DNA from: Epiperipatus broadwayi
Lineage: Eukaryota; Onychophora; Udeonychophora; Euonychophora; Peripatidae
Assembly (NCBI GenBank): GCA_028023455.1
Contig: JAQFVV010006355.1
Location: forward strand, 122,001 to 186,000
DNA length: 64,000 nucleotides
Reading direction: 5' to 3'
Positions 23,540 through 35,999 of the stretch are shown piece by piece (position 1 is the first letter of the stretch; each line of letters begins with the position of its first letter). Made by a program: the position numbers and the translations under genes. The notes under the pieces are model-generated. The model worked only from the letters and a program-made list of their open reading frames with translations, had not been told where the DNA came from and ran no database searches.

Positions 23540-23937
23540 GGTCATTAGATAGTCAGGTCATTAAGTCCATAGACAATTAGTAGATAGATGGATAACTAGA
23601 TAACTACATTGATAGATAAATAGCTAAATAAGTAGATCAATATTTTTTTATCTTTTTTTAAATTAATATTTCACTTCATTTCATATATTTAAAAACAACT
23701 ATTTTTTATTGTTAATTTTTGTTGTTGTTGTTTTGTTTAATGACGTAATAATACATTTAAAAAACAATTAATAAATCAATGAATTTGAATTAAGCTATTT
23801 TATGTTAATAATTTAAATAGTTATGATAAGTTAAAACATTTTTTTTCTAACACTGACTTGGAAACCAAAGTGATAAGATAATTATTTGATATAGCAACAA
23901 TATTTTGTTATTAAGAACTTTGAACAAAAGTCAAAAA

Positions 23938-24276
23938 ATGTCAAATCATACATTTTCTATAGCTGATTATATAGTTCTAGTTTTATGTTTTGCCATTGCT
24001 TTAATAATCGGATTATTTCACGCCTATCATTCTAGGCGACAGCAAACTACTGATGAGTATTTATTAGGAAGTCGCAAAATGCCTTTACTACCGGTAGCTT
24101 TATCTACAATGGCTACCATATATACAGCAAATTCAATGCTAGGTATACCTGCTGAGAATTATTTATATGGTATGCAATATATGTTTAACTGTATTTCCAG
24201 TGGTATAGCTTCCCTAATTTCCGCATATACTTTTATTCCAGTGTTGTACAATATAAAGTCAGCAACTCTAAATGAA
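23938..24276 (+). CDS. SLC5 family sodium:solute symporter, first coding exon
   Basis: This 113-codon exon encodes the N-terminus of a sodium-coupled solute carrier of the SLC5 family, closest in style to the monocarboxylate/multivitamin transporters (SLC5A5/6/8/12 group), which move organic anions or vitamins across the plasma membrane with Na+. It has a first membrane helix (residues about 9-30), then TTDEYLLGSRKMPLLPVALS, the family's 'x-x-x-[ED]-[YF]-[LF]-[LM]-G-[GS]-R-x-M-x-x-x-P-V-A-x-S' block, then NSMLGIPAENYLYG, the family's 'x-x-x-L-G-x-P-[AS]-E-x-Y-x-x-G' block, and a third helix ending at FIPVLYN. The exon stops at LNE before GTAAGC, a good splice donor, where relatives continue with YLE-R-F. 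I prefer Met 23938; an in-frame Met at 23905 would add 11 unremarkable residues. No later exon was recognised downstream, where a LINE lies in the presumed intron. The substrate cannot be told. Confidence 0.85.
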
Positions 24277-24840
24277 GTAAGCAAATAATGTATATTTTAT
24301 TTATTATAAGTAGCAAACAGTTTTTAAATGATTCTACTTAAAAGAAGTACTATATACGAAAATTAAACATGTGTACACATTCTTATGTTTACAAATATAC
24401 AGTCCTTCAATAATTTTTAAATGTTTGTTAATTCAAGACTTAATTTTTTCATTCATTGCAAGCAATAATTTTATCAGTGAATTATAGACGGCGCTGTCAA
24501 ATAGACTATCAATGCATGTGTTATATCTAAGAATAATAATAATAAAAATAGCCGTTAAAATTTATGAGAGAAGTGTTAAGTGACATAACAATAGATCAGG
24601 TTTTAATAAGATTGTTTTCAGTGAATTCAGTGTTTTGATCATTGTTATAAGTTTTTCGACTCAATTCTAAATTAACATTATAATCTGAACATTTCTCAAC
24701 ATTACTGATTTTGATTTTATTTGGATTCTTGAATATTAAAAAGTTCTTACTTTTTTCAGATTTATTTTTTTAAACATGTTTTTTTAAGTATAATTGGGTG
24801 CAATGTATACATGTTTATATATTTGAGTCAAGGGTTAATT
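24277..24840 (+). other. Start of the presumed first intron of the SLC5 gene
   Basis: Begins with GTAAGC directly after the exon. A/T-rich, with no recognisable coding segment before the RTE element at about 24.84 kb. Confidence 0.5.
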
Positions 24841-24844
24841 TATT

Positions 24845-27800
24845 GATATATAGTATCATCGTTATTACCAATCATTTCCATTTCACCTTTTATTGGTATG
24901 TAGTATCATCTTTAATATTAATCATTTTCAATTCTCTGCTGATAAAGTTTCTCCGTAGCTTAATCCAATTTCTGTAATTTGTAGCATATCTTCTCCACAC
25001 CATAGCTAAAAACTTTCTTAAGTCATCTTCTAGGTATATTAAGTATTTTCAAAGTTTAAAACTTTAGTTGTCCATCTATTATTATCTTTTTGATTAAAAG
25101 TGTCAAGTATAGCTTCATTTTAGCCTCATAATGTGTTATACCTGGTTGTTTTTTATCCATATAGTTTACTTTTGATTTTATTTTCTTAATTCCAAATTAT
25201 CTTTTTCCGTATTTATCTAAGTGATTTACATTTTTTGTATTGCATTTTCTTTATGAATGCAGATTTTAATTCATATTGTAATCACTATTCAAAACATTTT
25301 CAAGAGGTAAATACATTTTTTAAATATTATTTTATAATAAAAGCTACTGAATATCATTTTTAGAATTTTCAAAATGATTTTTAATGCTGTTATATTTAGT
25401 CCAAAAGTGAAAACAGTAGTATATAGTGCTAACTAATGTAAGTAAGCACTAGTAATCAATAGATGATAGAAGTCTGTACATATTAATCCCTACAAACATC
25501 TTTAAATTAGTTTCCAGCTTATGATTTTCATTGCTAAAGAGCCTTGAATATGGAAGCAGTACATGAGGATGCAACTCTCCATCATCCATATTTTATTTTT
25601 TTTTGTTAATTATAAAGTTATCACCCCAGCTTAAAACCACATAAATGTTTTCAATCCAAACTAATTTACTTGTAGAGTCATATAAATCTGAATCTAGTTC
25701 AGTATTTATATATTTTGGTGTTTGTTTTTTCCTAGATATTCTTTGGCTAGGATTAGTATTTAACTATTAAAACATCATATGATTATCATTTCTTTATACC
25801 TACAGAAGTTGTTAAAATAGTAACAAAATCTTTTTTTCACACAATAACATCTATTGGTTATGAGAGCTTACACTAGATGGAACTATATGTGGAAATGGGA
25901 TGAAGCAGAATATGGGACAACTTAGTGAAGGTAAATTGGCTAACAGATTTCTCTGGACAGAGTTGCTGAGAGATTCCTGACTCCATTTAAGGAGAAGTCA
26001 CAGTGCATCACATCACATCACATCACATGCTACTGTTTAAATTAACAGCTTGTAAGCTTAAATAAATTGTGATTGTTATGTTTTAGTGGTTTATCTGAAA
26101 GTTTGTGCAATATTTCCTGAGCTCTGGAGCATTGTTTGATAAAGTAATCATCTCATCATTATAATTTAGACATTTTAATTTTATTTACTTTACATTTCAA
26201 TTCATAAACTCATCATCATTAGCAACCAATTCAGTAAATAGTGATATTTATTCGAATTTCAGAAACTAAAAATAAATATTGAAAAATTAAGAATAAAAAT
26301 AAAAAGAACAAAACAAAACAACAAGGAGAAAGAATTTTAATCAAATTGCCATGTGTCTGGTAAAGAAAATGAAACTGTATATTCACAGACAAGCATTTAT
26401 TTCAGATCAAAATTTTCTTCTATATCTTTGAAATTTTCATTCTCTTTTATATGTTTTCCTTGAATTTCTTTTATATTTTTATGTCATCAATAACATACCA
26501 TATTAGGAATATCTGACTACTTAGTTGAGATACATTAGTGTGCCTTATTTGAAAATTTGTTAATCAATTATTGTTTTCTTTATTTTTAACCACCTTTGTA
26601 ATTGCTATATTTTTATTGATCTTTTTCCAAGACTTAGCTTTTAAAGTCTGAAAACTTTCTAGAGCAGTTTATAGGTTTCAGTTTATATCCAATGGCATAT
26701 TTCTGAACCTTTTTTAAATAACCATTGTTATTTTAGATTTGTAATAACATACATCATATAATTTCCACTTGCCATACTGAATCCATTAGCATATCTAAAT
26801 TTCCTCAAAGAATTTCATTCTTTTAATTATCTACCTAACATTAAAATGATAGTTTCAGGATCTTTATAAAAAAATAAGTTTTAATTCTTTTTTAAATACA
26901 ATCATATTGTAAAATAATTCCAGTTAATAATGTAGTTTATTAATTTTTTAAATTTATATCATTTTAATTGAACATTGAATATTTGAATCCATATATTGAC
27001 TTTTCAAATCGATTTTTTTTTCTAATTTTGCAACTATACAACTTTGTATGATTCTTTTTCAACTTTTGGAATTTTTCTTTGCTTAATGTAAATATATCTG
27101 TGGGCATCCAAATAAAACATTATAACATCCTCACATATAGTTTCATTCTAAATTTATTAACAATCTTTGGGATTGTATTTAACACTCTAATTATCCATAT
27201 GCAGTCTTCTCTTCTAAGAACATGTCTGACACAGTCCCATCTCAGCCTTTTAATTATTTTAATAATGTCAGTGATATCTGTTTAATATCTGATTGTTTCT
27301 TCATTCATATATTTTGATTTTGACCATTCCTTGTTATACTTAGAATATATTTGTATTTTGTTGCGTAGTCTAAAGTCGCTGTATTAATTTTCTGTTAACT
27401 TCCTTTATTTTTGACACATATATCAAAAATTATATGTATATATTGGACTATCATCAGGAAAATACTATTTATCAAAAATGCTTCTTTTCTAGATATATTT
27501 TTTTAAAATTATTGTTTCATTCAAGTCCAATTTAATGGCATATATATTTATTATTAATCTTTTTCTGGAAGCAAGTAAACATTGTCATACAATTAATCTG
27601 ATCAAGATATTTCTAATTGTTGACTCTTACTTCATTATTATTGATGTTTATTTTTTTCTTATGATAAAAAATCTTTGAACATTATTTGAGATGTTTTCAC
27701 ATTACTTTTACTTCTATTTTTTTTCTTTCATCTAATTGTAACATTTTTGGAAGTTGCAAATGGTAAAAGTCCCACATTACCAGCATAATCTAGATGATTC

Positions 27801-29690
27801 AAATTTGCAGATGTTTGGTCATGAGCATAATGTTATAATGATTTATGAATATGGAAGAAAGTGGTTTCTTTCTTCATTATAACCTAAAGCTGAATGCACT
27901 TTTGATGAAGTCACCATAATCATAAATAATCTCTATCTTTATTTTATTAACTTTTACATTTTAATCAGCAGAATATTTCCATAAAATTACTGCAAAACAT
28001 TTTGAAGATATATACTATTTTTTTTATTTTGATAAATATTTTTTTTAGGATTTGATTCTAGATTCTAAAGCTTTAACCACAGCAGAAATTCAAAGCACTG
28101 TTTTCAAAAAAACAAATTGCATCTGCAAAATTTAGATGAATTAAATAATCTCAATATATATATATTTAAGTTTCCACTTTAATCTACCAAATACTAATCT
28201 TAAAGTTGCTGCAATATATTTTAGAGAAATGAAGTCACACATATAATCTATCATTGCTACTATATATCAATAAACATTCTTCAAAATTTATCAGTATTTT
28301 GGTTTTTTATATTGATGATACGACCCTTTAATCCGGATGGAAATATCTTTAGAATCAAATGTATTTCTATCATTTACAAATTCAAAGTCGATGCAACTAA
28401 TACTCACTTGTTTTACTTATAAATTCTCTTAATACTTAAATATGATTTTCTGTTTTGACCCACTTTTAAATATAACTTATTCTTTCAGCTTATTTGAATC
28501 TGAAATTTGCTGCAGACAAATTGTAATGATCTTATATATAATTGACAAAACTCTGTAATTTCTAATATCTTCTTTTTAAATATCAATACCGCTACTGCAT
28601 TTTTACTATCATCTCCTGTATATTTATCATTTGGACATTTGATACACAATTTTGCCAACAATTTCTCTACTCCACCCGCATGTTTTAGACATTAATAATA
28701 AATACACTATCACTTAAAATCTTTCACTTCTTCATAGATTTAATTGCATATGTCATCATCTATTCATTAAAAATGTTCACAATTTTGAATACGTTTTTAT
28801 TGTAAAAGTTTTGTTTTCCTGTTCTTTATTACTATATAGTTTTATCTAAAACTTTTCTATATTATAAGTCATCACTTTTTTTAGTAGTAGTGCCATCTTT
28901 TCTTCATATTGTTAAAACAACTTCTAATATCAAGATGCCATTTTATACTTTTGTAACTTAATTTTCTATATATCCTTGATGATCGAGTTATATTTACTTA
29001 TATCATTAGTAATTGTTTTTGTCCTATTTTATAGAGTTCCAGATATTCAATTCTTAATGAATTATTTTAAAATATTTTAATATATTTTTGTACATTGCTT
29101 TGTTTCAATTGAAAATTATTGGTGATTTATGATTTTTTTATCGACATTCATCCATTTAGCAATTTTTAGTAAAATGTCATTTATCTTATTATTGATTGAA
29201 CCATCTTTGAAGTCTGTTAATAATTTAAAATAATCTCCAGTTCTAATTTGTAATCACTGAGTTGTTTGGAAGATTAAGAATATCAATTATTAATACTGTC
29301 TTTCTAGGGTTTTTGTCTCTGTAGATTGAATTTAAAGTATCTTACAGCTGTCTTACATCTCCCTAATCAATGATCACTTTATGTGTTGAATATATTAAGA
29401 ACATTATAATCTTGATATACAGATTTTTAGTTATTTAAAATATCCAATTCTATTGTTTCTTCACCTGTTTGCTTTCATGTCCATGTTCATTTAATAATTT
29501 TCTGGAATTCCTTAAGTCTTTTTTCTCTTCATTTCCACTTTCATAACAAAAATATACAAAGCACTTTTATCTTTCATTCATTGTCCAATACTAGACTTGA
29601 AGTCTCCAAGGACAACTTAAAAATATTATTTGACATGAACAAAAGCAATCTGTATATCCATATTGTAATGGTTACCACCCGTTTAACAAT
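24845..29690 (-). mobile_element. Decayed RTE-clade LINE in the SLC5 intron
   Basis: Read on the minus strand from right to left: an endonuclease fragment LGDFKSSIG (about 29.62 kb; the APE-type 'G-D-F-N-x-x-[IL]-G' block), RT block VLIFKKKILEI (about 28.60 kb; 'K-K-G-D-x-x-x-x-x-N-Y-R-P'), CIDFEFVNDRNTFDS (about 28.39 kb; 'D-F-x-K-A-F-D-S'), LNFADAICFFENSA (about 28.11 kb; 'F-A-D-D-x-x-L'), and near 25.05-25.10 kb DNNRWTTKVLNF, the C-terminal RTE block also present at 13.2 kb. The 3' end has two nearly identical AATGATT...GATGATACTA tails (24.84-24.92 kb). The copy is full of stops, and its length exceeds the usual ~3.2-3.5 kb, so other insertions are probably inside. Confidence 0.65.
25855..26035 (+). 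repeat. Inserted segment ending in a (CACAT)n tail
   Basis: A segment with less A/T (TGGAACTATATGTGGAAATG, GCTGAGAGATTCCTGACTCC) ends in CATCACATCACATCACATC. A simple pentamer tail after a more complex sequence resembles the 3' tail of a separate retroposed insertion. Family not recognised. Confidence 0.45.
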
Positions 29691-29699
29691 TGGTAATAA

Positions 29700-32600
29700 T
29701 CCAGTTGACAGTAAAATGTAAAAAACCCTACAATATTTGCAAATTAATTTTGTCTAGGGAAATTTAAGATAATTAAAGGGTGACCATGTGCATAGAAGAA
29801 TGACTACATCCAAATTATTTTTAATTGACAACTTGGTACTAGTCACAAGCAATGATCAAATTGAACCCACATAAAAACAAGTTTCCATATAAATCCAATT
29901 ATATTTCCTGATCATTACCCCACTCTACCTAATAATTTATTACATTAATAAAATAAATAATCAGCTTAGTTCAGATGAAAAATGGCAAACAATAAAATTA
30001 TTAATAATAACAAGAACTTTAATTAAAGAATAGAATTATATGATTACAATGATAATAAAAAAAGTATTTACATATTTAAAATTAAGAAAATTATATGGCA
30101 ATTATGCCTGAGAGGGAAAAATCTTTATCATTTACAATCTCTTTTAGGATAGCTATAAAAATGTAGTTAGTTTACTTTAACATCTTGTGAGCTCACATAT
30201 ATATTTTATATCTGCAAATGTGGGAACATAATCATCATTATGTGGCATTTTCCTAGGAGAGTTTCCATTGCAATTTTTTTCTGAGCATTTAAAATAGGTA
30301 GATTCACAGATTAATTTATAGAAATACATTTTTATTTTTATGGGATAATACCTTTTGATAACTAGTTTTCATTTTTTGGCAAGTAATTGTCAAATATTTC
30401 TTCAGCATTCAAAATAGTGAGAGATCAACAGAATCAAGGTTAAACTTTAAAGCATTTCTTTGTCTACAGTTACAAACCTGAAAAGATCAGGAAAATCATT
30501 TTGATGGGTTTTTACTCAATAAAATGCATGATATTAACTTAAAAATCTTTACAAAATTTTTGACCTATGCAATAAAAGATATGACACTGAAGTGCTTACA
30601 ATTCTTTTCATGGTTTCTTGAAAGCAGATGATTTAGAAAGCTTCTGTTGGTTCCCATAGCAACATTTTTGTTTTAAAAAATTCTTTATTTTAAAAGAATA
30701 AAATAATAACATATTTTATCGTTAACATTTTAAAACAATTTTAAAATTTATTCTATATTTATATGATATAATATTTTATTATACATAATAAAAAAAATAT
30801 TAAAATATTACCATGAAAGCAATGCCTGTAAACTCAGCTGTAAATTCCGACAGGAGGGTTACAATATAAAAATTCTCTATTTTAGTTTATCAAAGTATAC
30901 TTGTTTAAGCAAAAATCTGAAATATTGGCATTTGATATTTTCCATTAAATTGAATAAGTAATCTTGCCACTTTGTCTGTTATACCATCAATTAAGATTGT
31001 TCTCCCACTTTTATAATAAAATATAATGTATTTGTGCTTCAAGTTTTTGCACATTTGAAAAAAAGACCATGTTCAATTATTTGTCAAATTCCACAATGTC
31101 TCCTATTTAATATTAGATAGTTTCCAGCCAATGCAATTTTTGTTTCATTTGAAAGTGATCTACTGTCCTTGTAACTAAAAAAAAATAATGATTAATGATT
31201 ATTAATACCTTCATCTCCATCAACTGACTTAATATACTAGAGTTTTGTCTATCATGATTTTACATATGAAAAAGAATAATCATTTATTAACCATATACCA
31301 GTAACAATTGCAAACAAAAGAAGTTTGCATTGAACATTAAGAATTTTCCATGCTCAGTTCTTTTAAGGTCTCAAAATGGAATGAAGAGTTTTCTATCAAT
31401 AAGTATCATCCTGCAACCTATTGTAACGGAATATAATATGCCGTTACATTATTTTAAAATTAAAATAAAATATCATAAATAAAAATTGATTTATTAAAAA
31501 GAAAAAAACTTAACTTAAAAACTGAAATTTAAAAACTGTTTAACGTATATATAGATCGCATAGATGGATAACTTGGAAAACTATTTTAAAAAATAAAAGT
31601 ATTTGAAAGTATTTTTTTTGTAAAAAAGTAAAGATATAAAGATTTGATATTTTTGAAAATAGAAATAATGTTGATTTCTATAATCTTAGAAAATGGAAAT
31701 GATTGCTTTATTAATTAAATGATGTTTCTAAAGCACACTAGCCCTTGAGGCACTCGAATAATTAAATGGTCAGATAAAAGAATAAAAAGAAATTAAATAA
31801 CCAATGCAAGCACGAAAACCACAGCATGGACCGTAAATGAAACATGAGGATTAGTGACATCTTGCTCGTTGAATCCGAAGATTTGCTGATAAGAGTCTAA
31901 TAAAAATATAAATGCCGAAGGATTATAATTGTTATCTTAGATAGAGCTGACTATTAATATACCATTATAACTAGCTGTATTGCAGATTTCACAATGTAAA
32001 AGTCTGCAATAAATTTAATTTTCCAGACAACCAGCTGAGGCCTCTGGATGACAGTTCCTGACCAAATGCATGGCAAGTAGCGGTTTCATTTCAAAGAAGA
32101 ACAAACAATCTACAAAAGTGATCATGAAGATGGACCTCTGAATCTGCTCAAACTGTAAAGTATGAACTCTTGTGTTTATCAAATAGGAACTTTTCTAAAT
32201 TTGCAATTAATAGCTGAAAATAAGAACTCTTATCTGACTTAAAGAATGCAAAATCAATTATTAATATTTTTTATGCAGATGTTTAAGCAATCATTTCCAT
32301 TTCTTTTTTTTTGTGTGTGTGTATGTTATGTGTTGATTAAAATGTATTTTAATTTAAGTTGGGTGTGGATAGCTATATAGATTCGTTAGGTTTATGTTAG
32401 TTTAAGGGATTTTAATTTCAGGCTATTTGTTTCGTGGTTAGGTCGATGCTTGTGGAGGGATATATGGGTGTTTATATCAATGTAATGTGAAGCATGTTTA
32501 GCATACAGGGCAACGTGCCCACCTGAATGCATGACCCCAAAGAGGCAGTCATATCGTTGCAATGGTTGCATATGTATTTCCTGTGCCATTGACCCCTTCT

Positions 32601-33430
32601 AGCTCTGTGGAGGGATTATAAGTCGGCAGAAAGACCACTCTCCCCCATACGTAGCACTCTTTAATTAATTTATATACATGATTCCTTCACCAAACAGATG
32701 CCCATTCCTGTTTTAGATGAGGATCATGTCCTTCAAATAATATCACGCTGTCAGATGCACATTCCTATTGATGTGATTTTATGCTAGCATTTTCATATTG
32801 CATTGGTTGTGACTATATATCTGGAAGCAGGTGTTGGTTTGGCTACGAACTTTTAGTCTGGGATGGAATGATTTGTTTTGAAAAGTTATTAGCTGTGGAA
32901 TCTATGTAGCATATCTATACTCAACATTATAAAACAAACTTTTTAAAATCCATCTGTGCAAATTTATAAAATTTAAATTATAAAGATAAAATAATAAATT
33001 TAAAATCATCTTTATTCCTCAATTGTTAAATATTCATATATGCATCAATAAATATTTTTGTGTGTTTTAATTCTGGCAATAGCTTATTTATTTATTTTAT
33101 TGAAATTTTTTTTTTCTTGAAATATATTTTAAGAAGTTATATTAAGTTTCTGCTACTTCATGAGCTAGTGACTTGGGCTGACGGTTACAATAAAATAGAT
33201 AAAAAAAAATTATTTTTTTAAAATTACGTATCTGCCTACTATATACATTTTCTAGGTTCAAATGGCCTAGTGGCACCCTGTACAGCAGATACAGCAAGAC
33301 ACTGTTCATCCTGACAGTTATACTATATATATATATAATCTGTAAATTAAGCAGAAGTACTTTTGATCTTTTAATTATATTGTAATCATCAACTATGACT
33401 TCAGTTGACAATGATTACAACAATCAAAAG
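29700..33430. other. A/T-rich stretch with one less A/T-rich segment
   Basis: No gene was recognised. 32.38-32.78 kb is visibly richer in G/C (GGGCAACGTGCCCACCTGAA, GGAGGGATTATAAGTCGGCA) and may be an old retroelement fragment. On the minus strand, 31.79-31.93 kb has a hydrophobic open stretch with only weak resemblance to known membrane proteins, discussed under rejected items. Confidence 0.4.
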
Positions 33431-33439
33431 TGTTTCTAG

Positions 33440-33586
<147 letters not shown>

Positions 33587-33727
33587 GTTATTGTTGTTGT
33601 TATTATTACTAATATTATTAGCATTATTATTATTTACTGTTAATATAATTTAAAAAAATTTAATGGGTAACTTGTTTTTATATATATTGTAATGGTCCAG
33701 ATCTAAATATAGTTTATTTATCATATC

Positions 33728-34358
33728 ATTATAGGGGATTTGAACTCAGACTTTCAAGCACCCTTCAACTATCCATACTATCCCATACCACTGATACACA
33801 TGACCACGTACATGTAGAAAAGAAAAATAATCACCAATATGCGTATTTCATGCTAAAGCAGCACTAATCAGTTGGTCCAGATTATCATCTCCCACACATA
33901 TATAATCAATGCTCAGGATATATTAAGATAGCAAATCTTCATACTTCAATGGACAGGCCTCAGTCCACTCCAACCTCCAACTCTTCTGCCATCCATACCA
34001 TTAAAAATCTGATGATGAAAAGTCCAAATCCCATGCTGATGCCAATATTATTGCACTTTTCATAATCAGATTTTCAATGGTATGGATAGCTGAAGAGTTG
34101 GAGGTTGTAGTGGATTGAGGCTTGTCCATTGAAGTATGAAGATTTTCTATCTTAATATATACTGAGCACTGATTATTTATATGTGTGAGAGATGATTGAT
34201 AATCTGGACCAACTGATGAGTGCTGGTTTAGCACAAAATACATATATTGGTGATTATTTATCTTTTCTACATGTATGTGGTCGTGAATATCAGTGATATG
34301 AGATAGTATGGATAGTTGAAGGGTACTTGAAAGTCTGAGTTCAAATCCCCTATAATTA
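33728..34358. repeat. 0.63-kb palindrome of a dispersed repeat family
   Basis: The left arm (33728-34022) and right arm (34054-34358) are inverted copies separated by about 31 bp. Both contain GTATGGAT, GAAGAGTTGGAG-like, GTCCATTGAAGTATGAAGAT, AATCTGGACCAACTGATGA-like and GAGTTCAAATCCCCTATA-like blocks. The outer 90 bp of each arm reads like a decayed tRNA: box B GTTCAAATCCC is intact and a box A-like TGTATCAGTGG precedes it by about 45 bp. No coding capacity. Confidence 0.85.
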
Positions 34359-34564
34359 CAATTAGGCTACAGGTATGTGAAGACTGCCTGTATTTCAAAT
34401 ATTTATCATATTGTTTTTTTCTCTTTTATTAGTTTGAGTGCCACCAGATTCTGTAGAAGCCTGGAAGATAATTTATTATCTTTCACCTCTTATACCATTT
34501 AATATTTAAAACTTTATAATTTTGGACTTATTAAAATTCTTTTAAACTATTTACCACCATTATA

Positions 34565-35845
34565 TACCTGGGTATCGTTTTATGCGGTAGATAGGTTCCT
34601 CAAAAAATGTGCACAAAAGAAATCGCACAAAAATAGTCTTAACTTACCTTGAAAAATGGGGGATAGGTGCTGTAATTTTTCAAAAATCACATAAAAGCAA
34701 AGTAACAATGTAAACTTACTTTAAAATTCGCACACAAAAAAATAAGGAAGTAAAATATGACTAATAAAAAATTTCAAATTTGAAAAAAATTGATACAAGT
34801 CAAACTACTTATTTATTAACTACAGTATTTAATTTTATTCAAAACAATATATTTTTATGCGTAATTTACAGTATTTTTCATTTTTTCATACATGTACAAT
34901 ATTTTAATTATTATCGCTATTTGACGATAAGTAAGTTCGTTTGTAAACTACTAAGACATCAGAGTCATCACAAGAGGAAATACAACTAGTGCCAACTTCA
35001 TTTTTTTAATTGCTCTTATCGTGGACCCGCCTAAACTAAATGTTTTCCAATCACTGTTGATCCTTCTGATTGCGCTAAGCGATCTAAAATTGAAATTTTT
35101 GTTTCCAAAGAAATTCATTTTGTTGGGTATTTTTTTCTTCTCCGTTAGAATAAACTAAAAGTTTAAAATAAAAATAAGAACTTACGATAATAAAAAGACA
35201 CCGACTCACCACTGTTGGGTAAAATTTAATTAAAACTAACAATTAAAAATAAAATTCTTATTTTTGTCTTTAATTTTCAATTCCGTTTAAAAATCAAATT
35301 TCATTGTTTTGCATCACATTATTTTCAGATCACATTACATAATTTTTAAATTGTTAATTATAATTCAAAATCAGATTTTAATTGTCAAATTTTATTGTGC
35401 CCACCGCTATAGCTAACCTTTTAAAAATAAACTTGCGGACACTAAATGCTTAATTGACTACATACTCTTTTTTTAAAAAGCAAAAATAAAATGTGATTTA
35501 AAATGCAAAAAAACAACAACATGCATAATATAGGCATCTATAAAGTTTGAACAGATTTATATTATAATCTTGTAAAATTTAATGTGTGTATATAAAATAG
35601 AGAAATCCTGATTTTAAGTGAATTCTGAACTTCTTTATTGCATAAAATCTATTACAGTATTATTGTAAAGCGCTGAAAATATTGAAATTATTAGAGAGAA
35701 GTTGAACTCCAATAAGAGCTCGACTTCTGATCTAATAATTTTTATCACATAAAAGAAAACCGCATACAAAGATATTAAGAAGAAACATGAACCGCATAAC
35801 TTCAAAATTGCATTAAATAAATCCGCATAAAATGAGACCCGGGTG
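34565..35845 (-). mobile_element. Tigger-like (Tc1/mariner-pogo) internal-deletion element, copy 1
   Basis: The ends are inverted repeats: TACCTGGGTATCGTTTTATG at the left and, inverted, CACCCGGGTCTCATTTTATG at the right. TA flanks each end (34563-34564 and 35846-35847). The terminal motif with a GTTTTACGCG-like core followed by ATAGGTTCCT is typical of Tigger-type elements. The minus strand keeps about 0.7 kb of 5' leader, a short transposase relic (34906-35110) and a 3' end. The DDE domain is absent. A sister copy is at 52491-53448. Confidence 0.8.
34906..35110 (-). pseudogene. Tigger-like transposase: N-terminal helix-turn-helix joined to C-terminus
   Basis: The minus strand reads ISILDRLAQSEGSTVIGKH, then after a one-base slip LGGSTIRAIKK, matching the CENP-B/psq-type helix-turn-helix at the start of Tigger/pogo transposases ('x-x-I-L-D-x-L-x-x-G-x-x-x-x-x-I-x-x-x-x-G-x-x-x-S-T-I-R-x-I-K-K'). 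Immediately after, in another frame, comes SSCDDSDVLVVYKR...SSNSDNN and a stop, an acidic/Ser-rich tail of the kind that ends these proteins. The ~400 residues that would hold the second DNA-binding domain and the DDE core are missing. Copy 2 keeps the tail but not the helix-turn-helix. Confidence 0.7.
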
Positions 35846-35999
35846 TACTAAGAAATTTGTATGCCCCAATAAATCAAGAATTTATGATTCTCTCTGATTC
35901 CTGACAGAATGAACTATCACTGAAGACAATCAAAATACAATTATATATATATAATGTACTGGTCGAAAACCACCACCCCCAATGTCAAATCGGATTCAA

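Noticed and set aside
31785-31940. Minus-strand hydrophobic open stretch with PHVSFTVHAVVFVLALVI, considered as a cystinosin-like exon
   Set aside because: The resemblance rests on a few residues around HAVV. The only possible donor before the stop (GTTATT) is poor, and no neighbouring cystinosin exon was seen.
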